A DNA stretch of 34,275 nt, taken from the NCBI RefSeq assembly GCF_002234405.1, contig NZ_NMQT01000116.1, positions 1 to 34,275 of the forward strand, in the 5' to 3' direction. Position numbers and translations under genes: made by a program. The stretch is from Amycolatopsis thailandensis (GTDB lineage Bacteria > Actinomycetota > Actinomycetes > Mycobacteriales > Pseudonocardiaceae). Positions 7,172-15,534 of the stretch are shown in pieces; position 1 is the stretch's first letter, and each line of letters opens with the position of its first letter. The notes beneath the pieces are model-generated. The model was not told the origin of the DNA. It saw only the letters and a program-made list of their open reading frames with translations, and searched no databases.

Positions 7172-8161
7172 ATGAAGAAGACCCTGCTCGTCACCGGTGC
7201 CGCCGTTTCCGCGGCCCTCCTGCTGACCGCGTGCGGCGGTGGAACCGTCGGCGAGTCGTCGTCGGGCGACTCCGGCGCGAAGACCAACAACAAGAAGCTG
7301 TCGCTGATCCCGGGTGTGCAGGCCGAGCCGTTCTACATCTCGATGCAGTGCGGCGCCGAGGCCGAGGCCAAGAAGTCCGGCTACGAGATCACCACGCAGG
7401 CGCCGCAGAAGTTCGACGCGGCCATGCAGACCCAGCTGGTCAACGCGCTGGGCTCCAACCCGCCCGCCGCGCTGCTGATCGCACCGACCGACGCGCAGGC
7501 GATGCTCGCGCCGATCCAGCAGGTCAAGACCCGCGGCGCGAAGGTCATCGAGGTCGACACCGCGTTGAAGGACACCGGCGTCGCGGAGTCGTCGATCTCC
7601 TCGGACAACGCCGAGGGCGGCAAGCTCGCCGCGAAGACGATGTCGGAACTGGCCGCGGGCAAGACCGGTTCGGTGCTGGTGCTCGACACCATCGCGGGCA
7701 CCTCGACCACGAACACCCGCGCGAAGGGTTTCGAGGACGAGCTGAAGAACTACCCGAACCTGAAGTCGGCGGGCGTGCAGTTCACCCAGAACGAGCCCGA
7801 CCAGGCCGCGTCCAAGGTGACCGCCGCGCTGGCGTCCACCCCGGACCTGATCGGCATCTTCGCGACCAACCTCAACACCGGTGAGGGCGCCGCGACCGGC
7901 CTGCGGAACGCGGGCAAGATCGGCGCGGTCAACCTGATCGGCTTCGACGCGTCGCCGTCGGAGATCGAGGGCCTGAAGAAGGGCGAGTACCAGGGCCTCA
8001 TCGCGCAGGACCCGGCCGCCATCGGGCAGCAGGGCGTGCAGCAGGCCATCGCGGCGCTGGAGGGCAAGCCGGTGACGCGCAACCTGACCGCTTCGCTGCA
8101 CTCCATCACCAAGGCGAACATGGACGCGAACGCGCAGTACTTCTACAAGCAGAGCTGCTGA
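7172..8161 (+). CDS. sugar ABC transporter substrate-binding lipoprotein
   Basis: A 329-residue lipoprotein: signal peptide with lipobox LLTAC (Cys near residue 21), then a Gly/Ser linker and a Peripla_BP_4 ribose/galactose-type binding fold (about 42-325). It captures the sugar outside the membrane and delivers it to the permease. Family cues include IPGVQAEPFYISMQ at the first strand and NLIGFDAS in the second lobe. A GAGGTG ribosome site precedes the ATG. It is the last gene of the operon; a long hairpin follows 26 bases after its stop. The ligand is predicted to be mannose or a related hexose only from context. Confidence 0.92.
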   Translation: MKKTLLVTGAAVSAALLLTACGGGTVGESSSGDSGAKTNNKKLSLIPGVQAEPFYISMQCGAEAEAKKSGYEITTQAPQKFDAAMQTQLVNALGSNPPAALLIAPTDAQAMLAPIQQVKTRGAKVIEVDTALKDTGVAESSISSDNAEGGKLAAKTMSELAAGKTGSVLVLDTIAGTSTTNTRAKGFEDELKNYPNLKSAGVQFTQNEPDQAASKVTAALASTPDLIGIFATNLNTGEGAATGLRNAGKIGAVNLIGFDASPSEIEGLKKGEYQGLIAQDPAAIGQQGVQQAIAALEGKPVTRNLTASLHSITKANMDANAQYFYKQSC

Positions 8162-8187
8162 CGCGCTTTCGGTTCACGTGCGCCAAG

Positions 8188-8242
8188 TGTCATGAGGGGT
8201 CCCCATGAGACAGATCTTGTCCCATGGGGACCCCTCATGACA
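8188..8242. terminator. 20-bp perfect hairpin between converging genes
   Basis: Arms 8188-8207 and 8223-8242 are perfect 20-bp complements around a 15-base loop. It lies between the binding-protein stop (8161) and the stop of the opposing gene at 8256, so it can end both transcripts. The outer sequence TGTCATGA...TCATGACATCCG is shared with the hairpin at 27822-27876, although the inner stem differs. Confidence 0.8.
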
Positions 8243-8255
8243 TCCGGGACCCCGC

Positions 8256-8732
8256 TCACTCGGCGAGTTCCACCACGCCAGCGGGAGCGAAGAGCGTCAG
8301 AGCCGCATAAAGCCGAGCGCCCCCACCAAGGTGCCCCAGCGCGTACGCGTACTCACCGTCCTCCAGCAGCGCTGAAGGCCCGGCACCCGACCACGAGAGC
8401 CGGTAGTGCCACCAGTGCATCCACCGCCCCACCCGGCGCTTCTCGCGCCAGACCCGCAGCCGCGTCACCTCGGTCCACCGGACCTCGAAGACACCCGGCA
8501 CCGCGAAGCCCGAGGCCGACAGCGTCAGCACCGAGGCCGAACGCCGCAGGCCGAGCAGGATCAGCCCCGCGAAAGCCACGCTGAGCAGGCCGAACACCAC
8601 CCCGTACGAAGACCTGGTCAGGGACACGACGACGGCCACCACGCCGCCCACGCCGAAGACCACGAAACCGACCACCGCGAGCCGACGCATCACGACGTCG
8701 AGGCGCAGCACCACCGCATCACCGGGGACCAT
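8256..8732 (-). CDS. hypothetical two-helix membrane protein with PH-like tail
   Basis: About 158 residues: two hydrophobic helices at about 14-38 and 43-63 (a hairpin), then a soluble beta-rich segment of about 90 residues (LTLSASGFAVPGVFEVRWTE and following) that resembles the bacterial PH-like/YcxB-type arrangement in which two helices precede a PH fold. I do not recognise a specific family and give no function. Start is uncertain: the ATG at 8732 has only a weak ribosome site and in-frame GTGs follow. It stands alone on the minus strand between the sugar operon and the two-component genes. Confidence 0.7.
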   Translation of the reverse strand: MVPGDAVVLRLDVVMRRLAVVGFVVFGVGGVVAVVVSLTRSSYGVVFGLLSVAFAGLILLGLRRSASVLTLSASGFAVPGVFEVRWTEVTRLRVWREKRRVGRWMHWWHYRLSWSGAGPSALLEDGEYAYALGHLGGGARLYAALTLFAPAGVVELAE

Positions 8733-8768
8733 GCCCGGAGCGTAACCGGCGAAACCACGCAGCGACGT

Positions 8769-8793
8769 TAGGATTCGATCCTCGACGTCGAGG
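8769..8793 (+). promoter_or_regulatory. possible promoter and palindrome before lytS-type gene
   Basis: TAGGAT (8769-8774) fits the actinobacterial TANNNT -10. It is followed by a perfect 14-bp palindrome CCTCGACGTCGAGG (8780-8793), which runs into the ribosome site GAGGAGGAGG. A palindrome of this size can occur by chance in GC-rich DNA; the -10 is the better-supported part. Confidence 0.4.
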
Positions 8794-8803
8794 AGGAGGC
8801 CGG

Positions 8804-9850
8804 ATGACCACTCGCCTGCCCTGGCGTCCCGCGGCGACCGCGGATCCGGTGCCGGTGCTCGCCGCCGCCCAGCGCGTCTCCGACGATCTCATGGACGGCC
8901 TCGCCGGACCCCGCGCCCGCCACGCCACCCACGGCCTACGCCGGCTGTTCGGCGTCCCCGGCCTCGGGCTCACCGACCTTTCCGGCTCGCTCCTCTGGTC
9001 CGGTCGCCCGGCGGCCGACGACGTCGTGGCCTCGGCGCTCGACGAGGTCCTCCATTCCGAGACGCCGGTGTCCGAACCGGGACTGCTGGCGCTGCCGCTG
9101 CACGTCCACGACGAACTGGCCGGGGTCCTCCTGGTCACCGAAGGGACGAACGCCGTCGCGAGACAGGCCGCCGAACTCGTCGTCCACGCGCTCGAACGCG
9201 GTCGGCTGGAAGCGTCCGCCGAGCAGGCGGCGGAGGCGGAACTGCGCGCGCTGCGGGCCGAGATCTCCCCGCATTTCGTCTACAACGCGCTCACCGTGAT
9301 CTCGTCGCTGGTCCGCTCCGATCCGGACCGCGCCCGTGACCTGATGCTCGACTTCGCCGAGTACACCCGCTACAGCCTCGCCCGGCACGGCGAGTACACG
9401 ATGGTCGCCGAGGAGTTCCGCGCCGTCGAGACCTACTTGGCGTTGCAGCGCGCGGTGCTCGGCGAACGACTCCGGGTGCAGGTGCGCGTCGCGCCGGAGG
9501 TGCTGGCCGTCGCGGTGCCGTATCTCGTGCTGGAACCGTTGGTGGAGAACGCGATCCGGCACGGCATCGAACCGCGTGCGGAGGCCGGGTTCATCCAGGT
9601 CCAGGGAATGGCGGAAGGGAACGACTGCGTGATCAGCGTCGAGGACGACGGTCTCGGCATGGACCCCGCTCGTGCGGCGGCGATCCTGGCCGGGCGCGGC
9701 GACGACGGCGGCGTCGGATTGGCCAATGTGGACAGACGACTGCGCAGCGTCTACGGGCCCTGGTACGGCCTGACGGTCGAAACCGAGACCGGCGCGGGCA
9801 CCAGGGTCGTGGTGCGCGTGCCCCGATTCCAGCCGGGGGTGCTGCCGTGA
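8804..9850 (+). CDS. LytS-type sensor histidine kinase
   Basis: A 348-residue histidine kinase lacking obvious transmembrane helices. Residues about 20-130 look like a GAF-like sensor region; residues 150-230 are the His_kinase (LytS/YehU) domain with phospho-acceptor His157 in ISPHFVYNAL; residues 240-345 are the HATPase with PLVENAIRHG (N box) and DDGLGM (G box). It pairs with the LytTR response regulator whose GTG overlaps its stop by four bases. The following membrane protein and symporter are coupled in the same way, which suggests that it senses a small carboxylate and controls uptake. The AGGAGG site directly before the ATG fixes the start. Confidence 0.92.
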   Translation: MTTRLPWRPAATADPVPVLAAAQRVSDDLMDGLAGPRARHATHGLRRLFGVPGLGLTDLSGSLLWSGRPAADDVVASALDEVLHSETPVSEPGLLALPLHVHDELAGVLLVTEGTNAVARQAAELVVHALERGRLEASAEQAAEAELRALRAEISPHFVYNALTVISSLVRSDPDRARDLMLDFAEYTRYSLARHGEYTMVAEEFRAVETYLALQRAVLGERLRVQVRVAPEVLAVAVPYLVLEPLVENAIRHGIEPRAEAGFIQVQGMAEGNDCVISVEDDGLGMDPARAAAILAGRGDDGGVGLANVDRRLRSVYGPWYGLTVETETGAGTRVVVRVPRFQPGVLP

Positions 9851-10617
9851 CGAACGGGTTGCGGGTGCTGGCGGTCGACGACGTCCCGCCCGCCCTCGAC
9901 GAGCTGTGCAGCCTGTTGCGCGAGGCACCGGAAGTCGCCGAGGCCGTCGCGGCCGGTGACGCGCTCACCGCGCTCAAGATGTTGCAGGGCAGCCATTTCG
10001 ACGCCGTCTTCCTCGACATCTCCATGCCAGGTCTCGACGGGCTCGAACTCGCGTCGCTGCTGGCGCGGCTCAGCGAGCCACCGGTGATCGTGTTCGTCAC
10101 CGCGCACGACGGGCACGCCGTCGCCGCGTACGGCATCGGCGCCGTCGACTACCTGCTCAAACCGGTCCGCGCGGAACGACTGTCCGCGGCACTGTCCAAA
10201 GTGGTCCGGATGGCGGGCAACCAGCCCGACGAGCCGAAGCCCGCGCCCGACGCGATGTCCGCGCTGCCGGTAGAATCCGGCGGGCGCACGCGGTACGTCC
10301 GGCGCGACGACGTCCAGTTCGTCGAGGCGCACGGCGACTACGTCCGGCTGCACACGAAATCCGGCGTCCACGTCACGCGGATGCCCATCTCCCGGCTCGA
10401 AGAGTATTGGGAGGGAACGGGATTCACCCGCGTGCACCGGGGTTTCCTGCTGGCCGTGGACGCGGTGCTCGAACTGCGCAGCGACACCACCGGCGGCCTG
10501 CTCGCGCACACCGAGGCGGGCGACGTCCCGGTGAGCCGCCGTCACGCGCGCGACCTGCGCGACCGGTTGCTCGCCGCCGCGCAGCGCGGTGAGCTGGGCC
10601 GGGGGAATCGCGCGTGA
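9847..10617 (+). CDS. LytTR-family response regulator
   Basis: A 256-residue regulator with a receiver domain (about 5-120; acidic pair Asp11/Asp12, phospho-acceptor Asp57 in FLDISMPG, switch Thr in VTAHD, Lys in LLKPV) and a LytTR DNA-binding domain (about 150-245; FVEAHGDYVRLHT and FTRVHRGFLLAV). It is the partner of the kinase just upstream (GTGA overlap) and overlaps the next gene too. LytTR regulators usually bind paired direct repeats upstream of transport genes; candidate targets are this operon and the DUF485-actP pair. Confidence 0.93.
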   Translation: MTNGLRVLAVDDVPPALDELCSLLREAPEVAEAVAAGDALTALKMLQGSHFDAVFLDISMPGLDGLELASLLARLSEPPVIVFVTAHDGHAVAAYGIGAVDYLLKPVRAERLSAALSKVVRMAGNQPDEPKPAPDAMSALPVESGGRTRYVRRDDVQFVEAHGDYVRLHTKSGVHVTRMPISRLEEYWEGTGFTRVHRGFLLAVDAVLELRSDTTGGLLAHTEAGDVPVSRRHARDLRDRLLAAAQRGELGRGNRA

Positions 10618-10961
10618 GCCGCGTCAAACGGGTCGCCGTCACCAGCCCGCAGACCCGGCTTGCGCATTCGCGGCGCCGGGCGCGCGGCCGCTGGCGGGTC
10701 CCCCGGCTGGCGGCGGGCGACGCCGAACGCGCGGACCGGCTCTATCGCGCCCAGCGCCGCCGCGGGCTCCCCGCGCTGGCCGGGATGTTCGGGCTGGTGT
10801 TCGGCCTGCCGCTGGTGTTCGGGCTGTTCCCCGGGCTGGATTCGTTACGGCTGCTGGGAATCCCGCTGTCCTGGCTGATGATCGCGATCCTCCCGTACCC
10901 GGCCATGGCGCTGCTTTCGTGGTGGCAGTTGCGCCGGGCGGAAAAGATCGAGGACGACTGA
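10614..10961 (+). CDS. small membrane subunit paired with symporter
   Basis: A 115-residue protein with a very basic N-terminal half (Arg-rich, about 1-50) and two membrane helices (about 52-75 and 82-105) ending in WWQLRRAEKIEDD. It overlaps the regulator upstream and the symporter downstream (TGATG). The arrangement and topology match the small DUF485/DUF4212-type subunits that precede SSS-family carboxylate symporters, though its sequence is not obviously DUF485. I infer an accessory subunit of the next gene. Confidence 0.75.
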   Translation: MSRVKRVAVTSPQTRLAHSRRRARGRWRVPRLAAGDAERADRLYRAQRRRGLPALAGMFGLVFGLPLVFGLFPGLDSLRLLGIPLSWLMIAILPYPAMALLSWWQLRRAEKIEDD

Positions 10962-12694
10962 TGGTCGCGGCCTTCGCGGTGGCCCCGGTCGTGCTGGTCA
11001 CTCTCTTGATCGGGTTGCGCGGCGTCGCCGCCATGCGCACGACGTCGGACTTCCTCGTCGCCTCGCGCCGGATCTCGCCACTGGTCAACTCCGCCGCGGT
11101 CTCCGGCGAGTACCTGTCCGCGGCGTCGTTCCTCGGCGTCGCGGGGCTGGTGGTGAAGGACGGCATCGGCGCGCTCTGGTACCCGGTCGGGTTCACCGCC
11201 GGGTACATCGCGATGCTGGTGCTCGTCGCGGCGCCGATGCGGCGTTCCGGCGCGCTCACCGTGCCCGACTTCGCCGAAGCCCGGCTCGCCTCCCCCGCGC
11301 TGCGCCGGCTCGCCGCGTTCGTCGTCCTCGTGATCGGAACCCTTTACCTGGTACCGCAATTCCGCACCGCGGGGCTCGTGCTGACCGCCGTGGGCGGGAC
11401 GCCGTACTGGGTCGGCGTCGTCATCGCGGGCACCGCCGTCAGCGCGACACTGGCACTCGGCGGGATGCGCGCGGCGACCTACGTCCAGGCGTTCCAGTTC
11501 GTGCTGAAACTGCTGCTGTTCCTCGTTCCCGCGATCTGGCTGGTCTCCCAGGTCTCCCCGGAGGAACGAGCGGCGTCGGTGCGTCCGGTGGAGTTCACCC
11601 ACTTCGCCCGCGACACGAACCTGTCCTTCGAGATCGACGTGACACTGACCCTGCGCGAGCCGACCACCCTGCTCACCCCGGAAAAGCATGTCGTGCCGCC
11701 GGGAGAGCTGGTGGCCAGGAGCGGCGAGACATTGGAATTCGCCGCGGGCACACCGGTTCCCGCCGTCCGGGGCGGTGCCCCGCTGGGCGGGCCGGACTGG
11801 CAGCGCCCGCTGCTCGACCTCGGCGACCACGGCTATCCGCTGCTGGGCACCTGGGCGATCCTGATCGCGACCATGCTCGGCACCATGGGCCTACCGCACG
11901 TCCTGATGCGCTTCCACACCAGCCCGGACGGCCGCGCCGCCCGCCGGACGGCGGCGATCACCGTCGCCCTGCTCGGCGTTTTCTACCTGTTCCCCGGGGT
12001 TTACGGCGTCCTCGGCCGGGTGCTGGTGCCGGAACTGTACGTCTCCGGCGCGACGGACACCGTCGTCGTCGCGCTGCCGGCGCAGGTCGACGACGGCTGG
12101 GCGGGGTCGCTGTTCACCGGATTGCTGACGGCGGGCGCGTTCGCCGCGTTCCTGGCGACGTCGCTCGGGCTGCTGCTGGTGATCTCCGGCGCGATCGCGC
12201 ACGACCTGGCTCCCGGCGGCCTGCGGAGACTGCGCTGGTCGGTGCTCGGGGCCGCGGCGGTGATGGTCCTGCTCGCGCTGCCGTCGGCCAGATTGGACGC
12301 GGGCGTCCTCGTCACCTGGGGCTTCACCGTGGCCGCGTCGACGTTCTGCCCGTTGCTGGTGCTCGGCATCTGGTGGAACCGGCTCACCGCGGCGGGCGCG
12401 ATCAGCGGTGTCCTCACCGGACTCGTCGCGTCTTCGGGCTCGATCCTCGTCGCACTGTTCGTCCCCGGACTGAGTGGCCTGCCCGCGATCCTGGTGTCGC
12501 AGCCCGCGCCATGGTCGGTACCACTGGCATTCGGCGTAATGATCGTGGTTTCCTGGCGGGGCAGGCCACCGGCCTGGTCGACGGCCGCCATGCTGCGGCT
12601 GCATCTGGACGATCGCACGGCCGAGACCCCTTCGTCGTGGTCCGACCACCGTTCGTCGACCGTTCGTCGTCTCGGCAGGCGTTTGAACCGCTGA
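10961..12694 (+). CDS. sodium/solute symporter, acetate permease-like
   Basis: This 577-residue SSS-family permease has about 13 membrane helices. It shares with the ActP paralogue at 13099-14727 the motifs GEYLSAASFLG, GLPHVLMRF and GVFYLFPGVYG, so a monocarboxylate (acetate, pyruvate or similar) is the likely substrate. Residues about 198-290 form an unusually long hydrophilic loop between helices, rich in Pro, Thr and Glu, roughly 90 residues against about 50 in the neighbouring paralogue. The C-terminus is a basic tail. ATG overlaps the stop of the small subunit; the open frame further upstream (from 10589) is not coding. It is probably controlled by the LytS/LytTR pair encoded in the same operon. 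Confidence 0.9.
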   Translation: MVAAFAVAPVVLVTLLIGLRGVAAMRTTSDFLVASRRISPLVNSAAVSGEYLSAASFLGVAGLVVKDGIGALWYPVGFTAGYIAMLVLVAAPMRRSGALTVPDFAEARLASPALRRLAAFVVLVIGTLYLVPQFRTAGLVLTAVGGTPYWVGVVIAGTAVSATLALGGMRAATYVQAFQFVLKLLLFLVPAIWLVSQVSPEERAASVRPVEFTHFARDTNLSFEIDVTLTLREPTTLLTPEKHVVPPGELVARSGETLEFAAGTPVPAVRGGAPLGGPDWQRPLLDLGDHGYPLLGTWAILIATMLGTMGLPHVLMRFHTSPDGRAARRTAAITVALLGVFYLFPGVYGVLGRVLVPELYVSGATDTVVVALPAQVDDGWAGSLFTGLLTAGAFAAFLATSLGLLLVISGAIAHDLAPGGLRRLRWSVLGAAAVMVLLALPSARLDAGVLVTWGFTVAASTFCPLLVLGIWWNRLTAAGAISGVLTGLVASSGSILVALFVPGLSGLPAILVSQPAPWSVPLAFGVMIVVSWRGRPPAWSTAAMLRLHLDDRTAETPSSWSDHRSSTVRRLGRRLNR

Positions 12695-12723
12695 AGGTTC
12701 CGGTCGCCATTCCCCCTCCTTAA

Positions 12724-12750
12724 CGTGTCGCGGAACACATTCGCGGCACG
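12724..12750 (+). promoter_or_regulatory. imperfect inverted repeat in DUF485-actP leader
   Basis: CGTGTCGCG (12724-12732) and CGCGGCACG (12742-12750) are complements with one mismatch around 9 bases, ending immediately before the GAGGAG ribosome site of the DUF485 gene. It could be an operator or a leader hairpin controlling translation. No match to a known LytTR repeat was seen. Confidence 0.4.
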
Positions 12751-12760
12751 AGGAGACACG

Positions 12761-13102
12761 ATGAGTACCGAAACGGACACTCAGGGTCCGCCCGACGTGG
12801 ACTGGGACAAGGCCCACGACAGCCCCGAGTTCAAGGAACTGCGCTCGCGACTGCGCCGGTTCGTGTTCCCCGTCTCGGCGCTGTTCCTCGTCTGGTACCT
12901 GCTCTACGTGCTGCTCGCCGACTACGCGCACGGCTTCATGAGCACGAAGCTGGTCGGCAACATCACCGTCGGCCTGGTCTTCGGTCTGCTGCAGTTCGTT
13001 TCGACGTTCGTGATCACGTGGCTCTACGTCCGCTACGCGAACAAGAAACTCGACCCCATCGCGGAAAAGATCCGTACGGACATCGAGAGTGAGGCCAAAT
13101 GA
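12761..13102 (+). CDS. DUF485 family membrane protein
   Basis: A 113-residue member of DUF485, small two-helix membrane proteins that almost always precede ActP-type acetate symporters. Helices lie at about 42-62 and 76-102, with the family's SPEFKELRSRLRRFVFP lead-in. ATG at 12761 has a good AGGAGA site; an upstream in-frame GTG is discarded. The stop overlaps the actP start (ATGA), giving tight coupling. Confidence 0.93.
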   Translation: MSTETDTQGPPDVDWDKAHDSPEFKELRSRLRRFVFPVSALFLVWYLLYVLLADYAHGFMSTKLVGNITVGLVFGLLQFVSTFVITWLYVRYANKKLDPIAEKIRTDIESEAK

Positions 13103-14727
13103 CCCTCGCCGCCGGAGTCGAGGGCAGCAGCCCCGCACTCAACATCACCATCTTCGGCCTCTTCGTGGTGGTGACGCTGTTCGTCGTGTTCCGGGCCAGC
13201 CGCAACACGAAGACGGCGTCGGACTACTACGCCGCGGGCCGCGCGTTCACCGGTCCGCAGAACGGCGTCGCCATCGCGGGCGACTACCTGTCCGCCGCGT
13301 CGTTCCTCGGGATCGCGGGCGCGATCGCCGTCTACGGCTACGACGGTTTCCTCTACTCCATCGGCTTCCTGGTGGCGTGGCTGGTCGCGTTGCTGCTGGT
13401 CGCGGAACTGCTGCGCAACACCGGCAAGTTCACCATGGGCGACGTCCTGGCCTTCCGGATGAAGCAGCGCCCGGTGCGGGCCGCGGCGGCGACGTCCACC
13501 CTGGCCGTCTCGTTCTTCTACCTGCTGGCGCAGATGGCGGGTGCCGGTGGCCTCGTCGCGCTGCTGCTCGGGATCGAAAGCAAGGCCGGGCAGGCCGTGA
13601 TCATCGTGATCGTCGGCATCATCATGATCGCCTACGTGCTCATCGGCGGCATGAAGGGCACCACCTGGGTCCAGATCATCAAGGCGGCGCTGCTCATCGT
13701 CGGCGCGCTGGCGATGACGCTGTGGGTGCTCGGCATGTACGGCTTCAACCTTTCCTCGCTGCTGCAAGGCGCCGTGGACAAGGCGGGCAAGGCCGGTGAA
13801 GCCCTGCTCGGACCGGGCAACCAGTACGGCAAGACCGGCACCACCAAGCTGGACTTCCTTTCGCTCGGCATCGCGCTGGTGCTCGGCACCGCGGGCCTGC
13901 CGCACGTCCTGATGCGCTTCTACACCGTGCCGACGGCGAAGGAAGCCCGTCGCTCCGTAGTCTGGGCGATCGGCCTGATCGGTGTCTTCTACCTGTTCAC
14001 CCTGGTACTCGGCTACGGCGCCGGCGCGCTGGTCGGCGCGGACAAGATCAAGGCCGCGCCCGGTGGCGTGAACTCGGCGGCGCCGTTGCTGGCGCTGGAA
14101 CTCGGCGGCCCGATCCTGCTCGGCCTGATCGCGGCGATCGCCTTCGCGACGATCCTCGCGGTGGTCGCCGGGCTGACGATCACGGCGTCGGCGTCCTTCG
14201 CGCACGACGTCTATGCCAACGTGATCAAGAAGGGCAAGGCGACACCGGCTTCGGAGGTGAAGGTCGCCCGGATCACCGCGCTGGTGATCGGGGCGGTCGC
14301 GATCCTGGGCGGCATCCTCGCCAACGGGCAGAACATCGCGTTCCTCGTGGCGCTGGCGTTCGCGGTGGCGGCGTCGGCGAACCTGCCGACCATCCTCTAC
14401 TCGCTGTTCTGGAAGCGATTCAACACCCAGGGCGCGCTGTGGAGCATCTACGGCGGGCTCGCGGTCTGCATCCTCTTGATCGTCTTCTCGCCGGCGGTTT
14501 CGGGTAAGCCCGTCGACCCGAAGACCGGGAAGAGCGCCTCGATGATCCAGGGCGTCGACTTCCACTGGTTCCCGCTCGACAACCCCGGCATCGTCTCGAT
14601 CCCGGTCGCCTTCTTCCTCGGCTGGCTCGGCACCGTGCTGTCGAAGGAGCACAACCAGAAGAAGTACGCCGAGATGGAAGTCCGGTCGCTGACCGGCGCG
14701 GGCGCCGAAAAGGCCGTCGCCCACTGA
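13099..14727 (+). CDS. actP: cation/acetate symporter
   Basis: This 542-residue SSS-family transporter resembles ActP/MctC proteins for acetate, propionate and pyruvate uptake. About 13 helices are evident. Conserved stretches include TASDYYAAGR, GDYLSAASFLGIAG near the N-terminus (sodium-binding helix 1), GLPHVLMRFYTVP and SASFAHDVYANV. The DUF485 partner is coupled upstream. It is the second symporter in 4 kb; the first is at 10961-12694. A strong hairpin 3 bases after the stop ends the transcript. Confidence 0.93.
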   Translation: MTLAAGVEGSSPALNITIFGLFVVVTLFVVFRASRNTKTASDYYAAGRAFTGPQNGVAIAGDYLSAASFLGIAGAIAVYGYDGFLYSIGFLVAWLVALLLVAELLRNTGKFTMGDVLAFRMKQRPVRAAAATSTLAVSFFYLLAQMAGAGGLVALLLGIESKAGQAVIIVIVGIIMIAYVLIGGMKGTTWVQIIKAALLIVGALAMTLWVLGMYGFNLSSLLQGAVDKAGKAGEALLGPGNQYGKTGTTKLDFLSLGIALVLGTAGLPHVLMRFYTVPTAKEARRSVVWAIGLIGVFYLFTLVLGYGAGALVGADKIKAAPGGVNSAAPLLALELGGPILLGLIAAIAFATILAVVAGLTITASASFAHDVYANVIKKGKATPASEVKVARITALVIGAVAILGGILANGQNIAFLVALAFAVAASANLPTILYSLFWKRFNTQGALWSIYGGLAVCILLIVFSPAVSGKPVDPKTGKSASMIQGVDFHWFPLDNPGIVSIPVAFFLGWLGTVLSKEHNQKKYAEMEVRSLTGAGAEKAVAH

Positions 14728-14730
14728 TCG

Positions 14731-14778
14731 CCGGGACGGTGCGACCGGCATCCGACGCCCCCGGCCGCACCGTCCCGG
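14731..14778. terminator. hairpin between actP and the converging PEP-mutase-like gene
   Basis: Arms CCGGGACGGTGCG (14731-14743) and its exact complement (14766-14778) form a 13-bp stem; past one mismatch, four more pairs (14745-14748 with 14761-14764) extend it. It sits between two converging genes, so may end both. No T-run. Confidence 0.75.
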
Positions 14779-14790
14779 TTCCCACTTCCC

Positions 14791-15534
14791 CTAGTAAGGC
14801 AGTTCCCCCGCCGCGAGTCCGGTGAGTTTCGCCCGGAGGTCGGCGCGGACCGACTGCCACAGCCCGGTGCCCAGCGAGATCCGCGCCACCCCCAGGGTGG
14901 CGAGCGCGGAGAGGTCGGGGCCTCCCGGCATCGGCGCGGCGTTGACCGCCCCCGGCGCGACAGCCTTCACGAACTCGCCGAGCACGTCCGGCGACTTCAC
15001 CAGGATCGGGTACACGCAGTCCGCCCCGGCCTCGAAGTACGCCTTGGCCCGCGCGATCCCGTCCTCCAGCACGGCCTGCTCGTCGGCCGCACCGAAGAAG
15101 ACGTCGACGCGGGCGTTGATCACCAGCGCGTCACCGGCGGCCTCGCGCAGTTCCGCGATCAGGTCCGCCTGCGCGTCCAACGGCCGAAGCCCCCCGTTCG
15201 CGTGATCGGTGTCCTCGTAGTTGCAGCCGACGGCACCCGCCTCGGCCAGCCTCGTCGCGAGTTCTCCCGCTTCGAGCCCGTACCCGCCTTCCGCGTCGAC
15301 GGTCACCGGGACCGAGACCGCCCGCGCGATCCTCGCCGCCACGGCGAACATCTCGTCGATGGGCGCGTTCTCCCCGTCGTCGTACCCGAGGGCCTTGGCG
15401 ACGGCGTGCGAACTCGTCGCCACGACGGGGAAACCGGCGGCCTCCACGAGACGCGCGCTGTCGGCGTCCCAAGCGTTCGGCAGGAGGAGCGGCTCGCCGG
15501 CGACGTGCAGTTCCCGCAGCCGCGCGGCGGTCAT
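14791..15534 (-). CDS. isocitrate lyase/PEP mutase superfamily protein
   Basis: A 247-residue single TIM-barrel enzyme of the PEP mutase/isocitrate lyase superfamily, which makes or breaks C-C or P-C bonds of oxo-acid substrates with magnesium. Visible landmarks: PNAWDADSARL (19-29), the metal-binding DAEGGYG (80-86), and NYEDTD (105-110). The isocitrate lyase KKCGH motif is absent, so it is not a true isocitrate lyase; oxaloacetate decarboxylase, 2,3-dimethylmalate or carboxyvinyl-phosphonate-type activity are possible. No phosphonate genes are nearby. ATG overlaps the stop of the AhpD-like gene (ATGA); the two form an operon divergent from a MocR regulator. Confidence 0.88.
   Translation of the reverse strand: MTAARLRELHVAGEPLLLPNAWDADSARLVEAAGFPVVATSSHAVAKALGYDDGENAPIDEMFAVAARIARAVSVPVTVDAEGGYGLEAGELATRLAEAGAVGCNYEDTDHANGGLRPLDAQADLIAELREAAGDALVINARVDVFFGAADEQAVLEDGIARAKAYFEAGADCVYPILVKSPDVLGEFVKAVAPGAVNAAPMPGGPDLSALATLGVARISLGTGLWQSVRADLRAKLTGLAAGELPY

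Noticed and set aside
8780..8793. Perfect palindrome CCTCGACGTCGAGG in the kinase leader as an operator
   Set aside because: About two 14-bp palindromes are expected by chance in 34 kb, and it merges with the purine-rich ribosome site; kept only as a weak feature note.
14791..15534. PEP mutase-like gene as evidence for a phosphonate biosynthesis cluster
   Set aside because: No phosphonopyruvate decarboxylase or other phosphonate gene is adjacent, and the superfamily contains many non-phosphonate enzymes.
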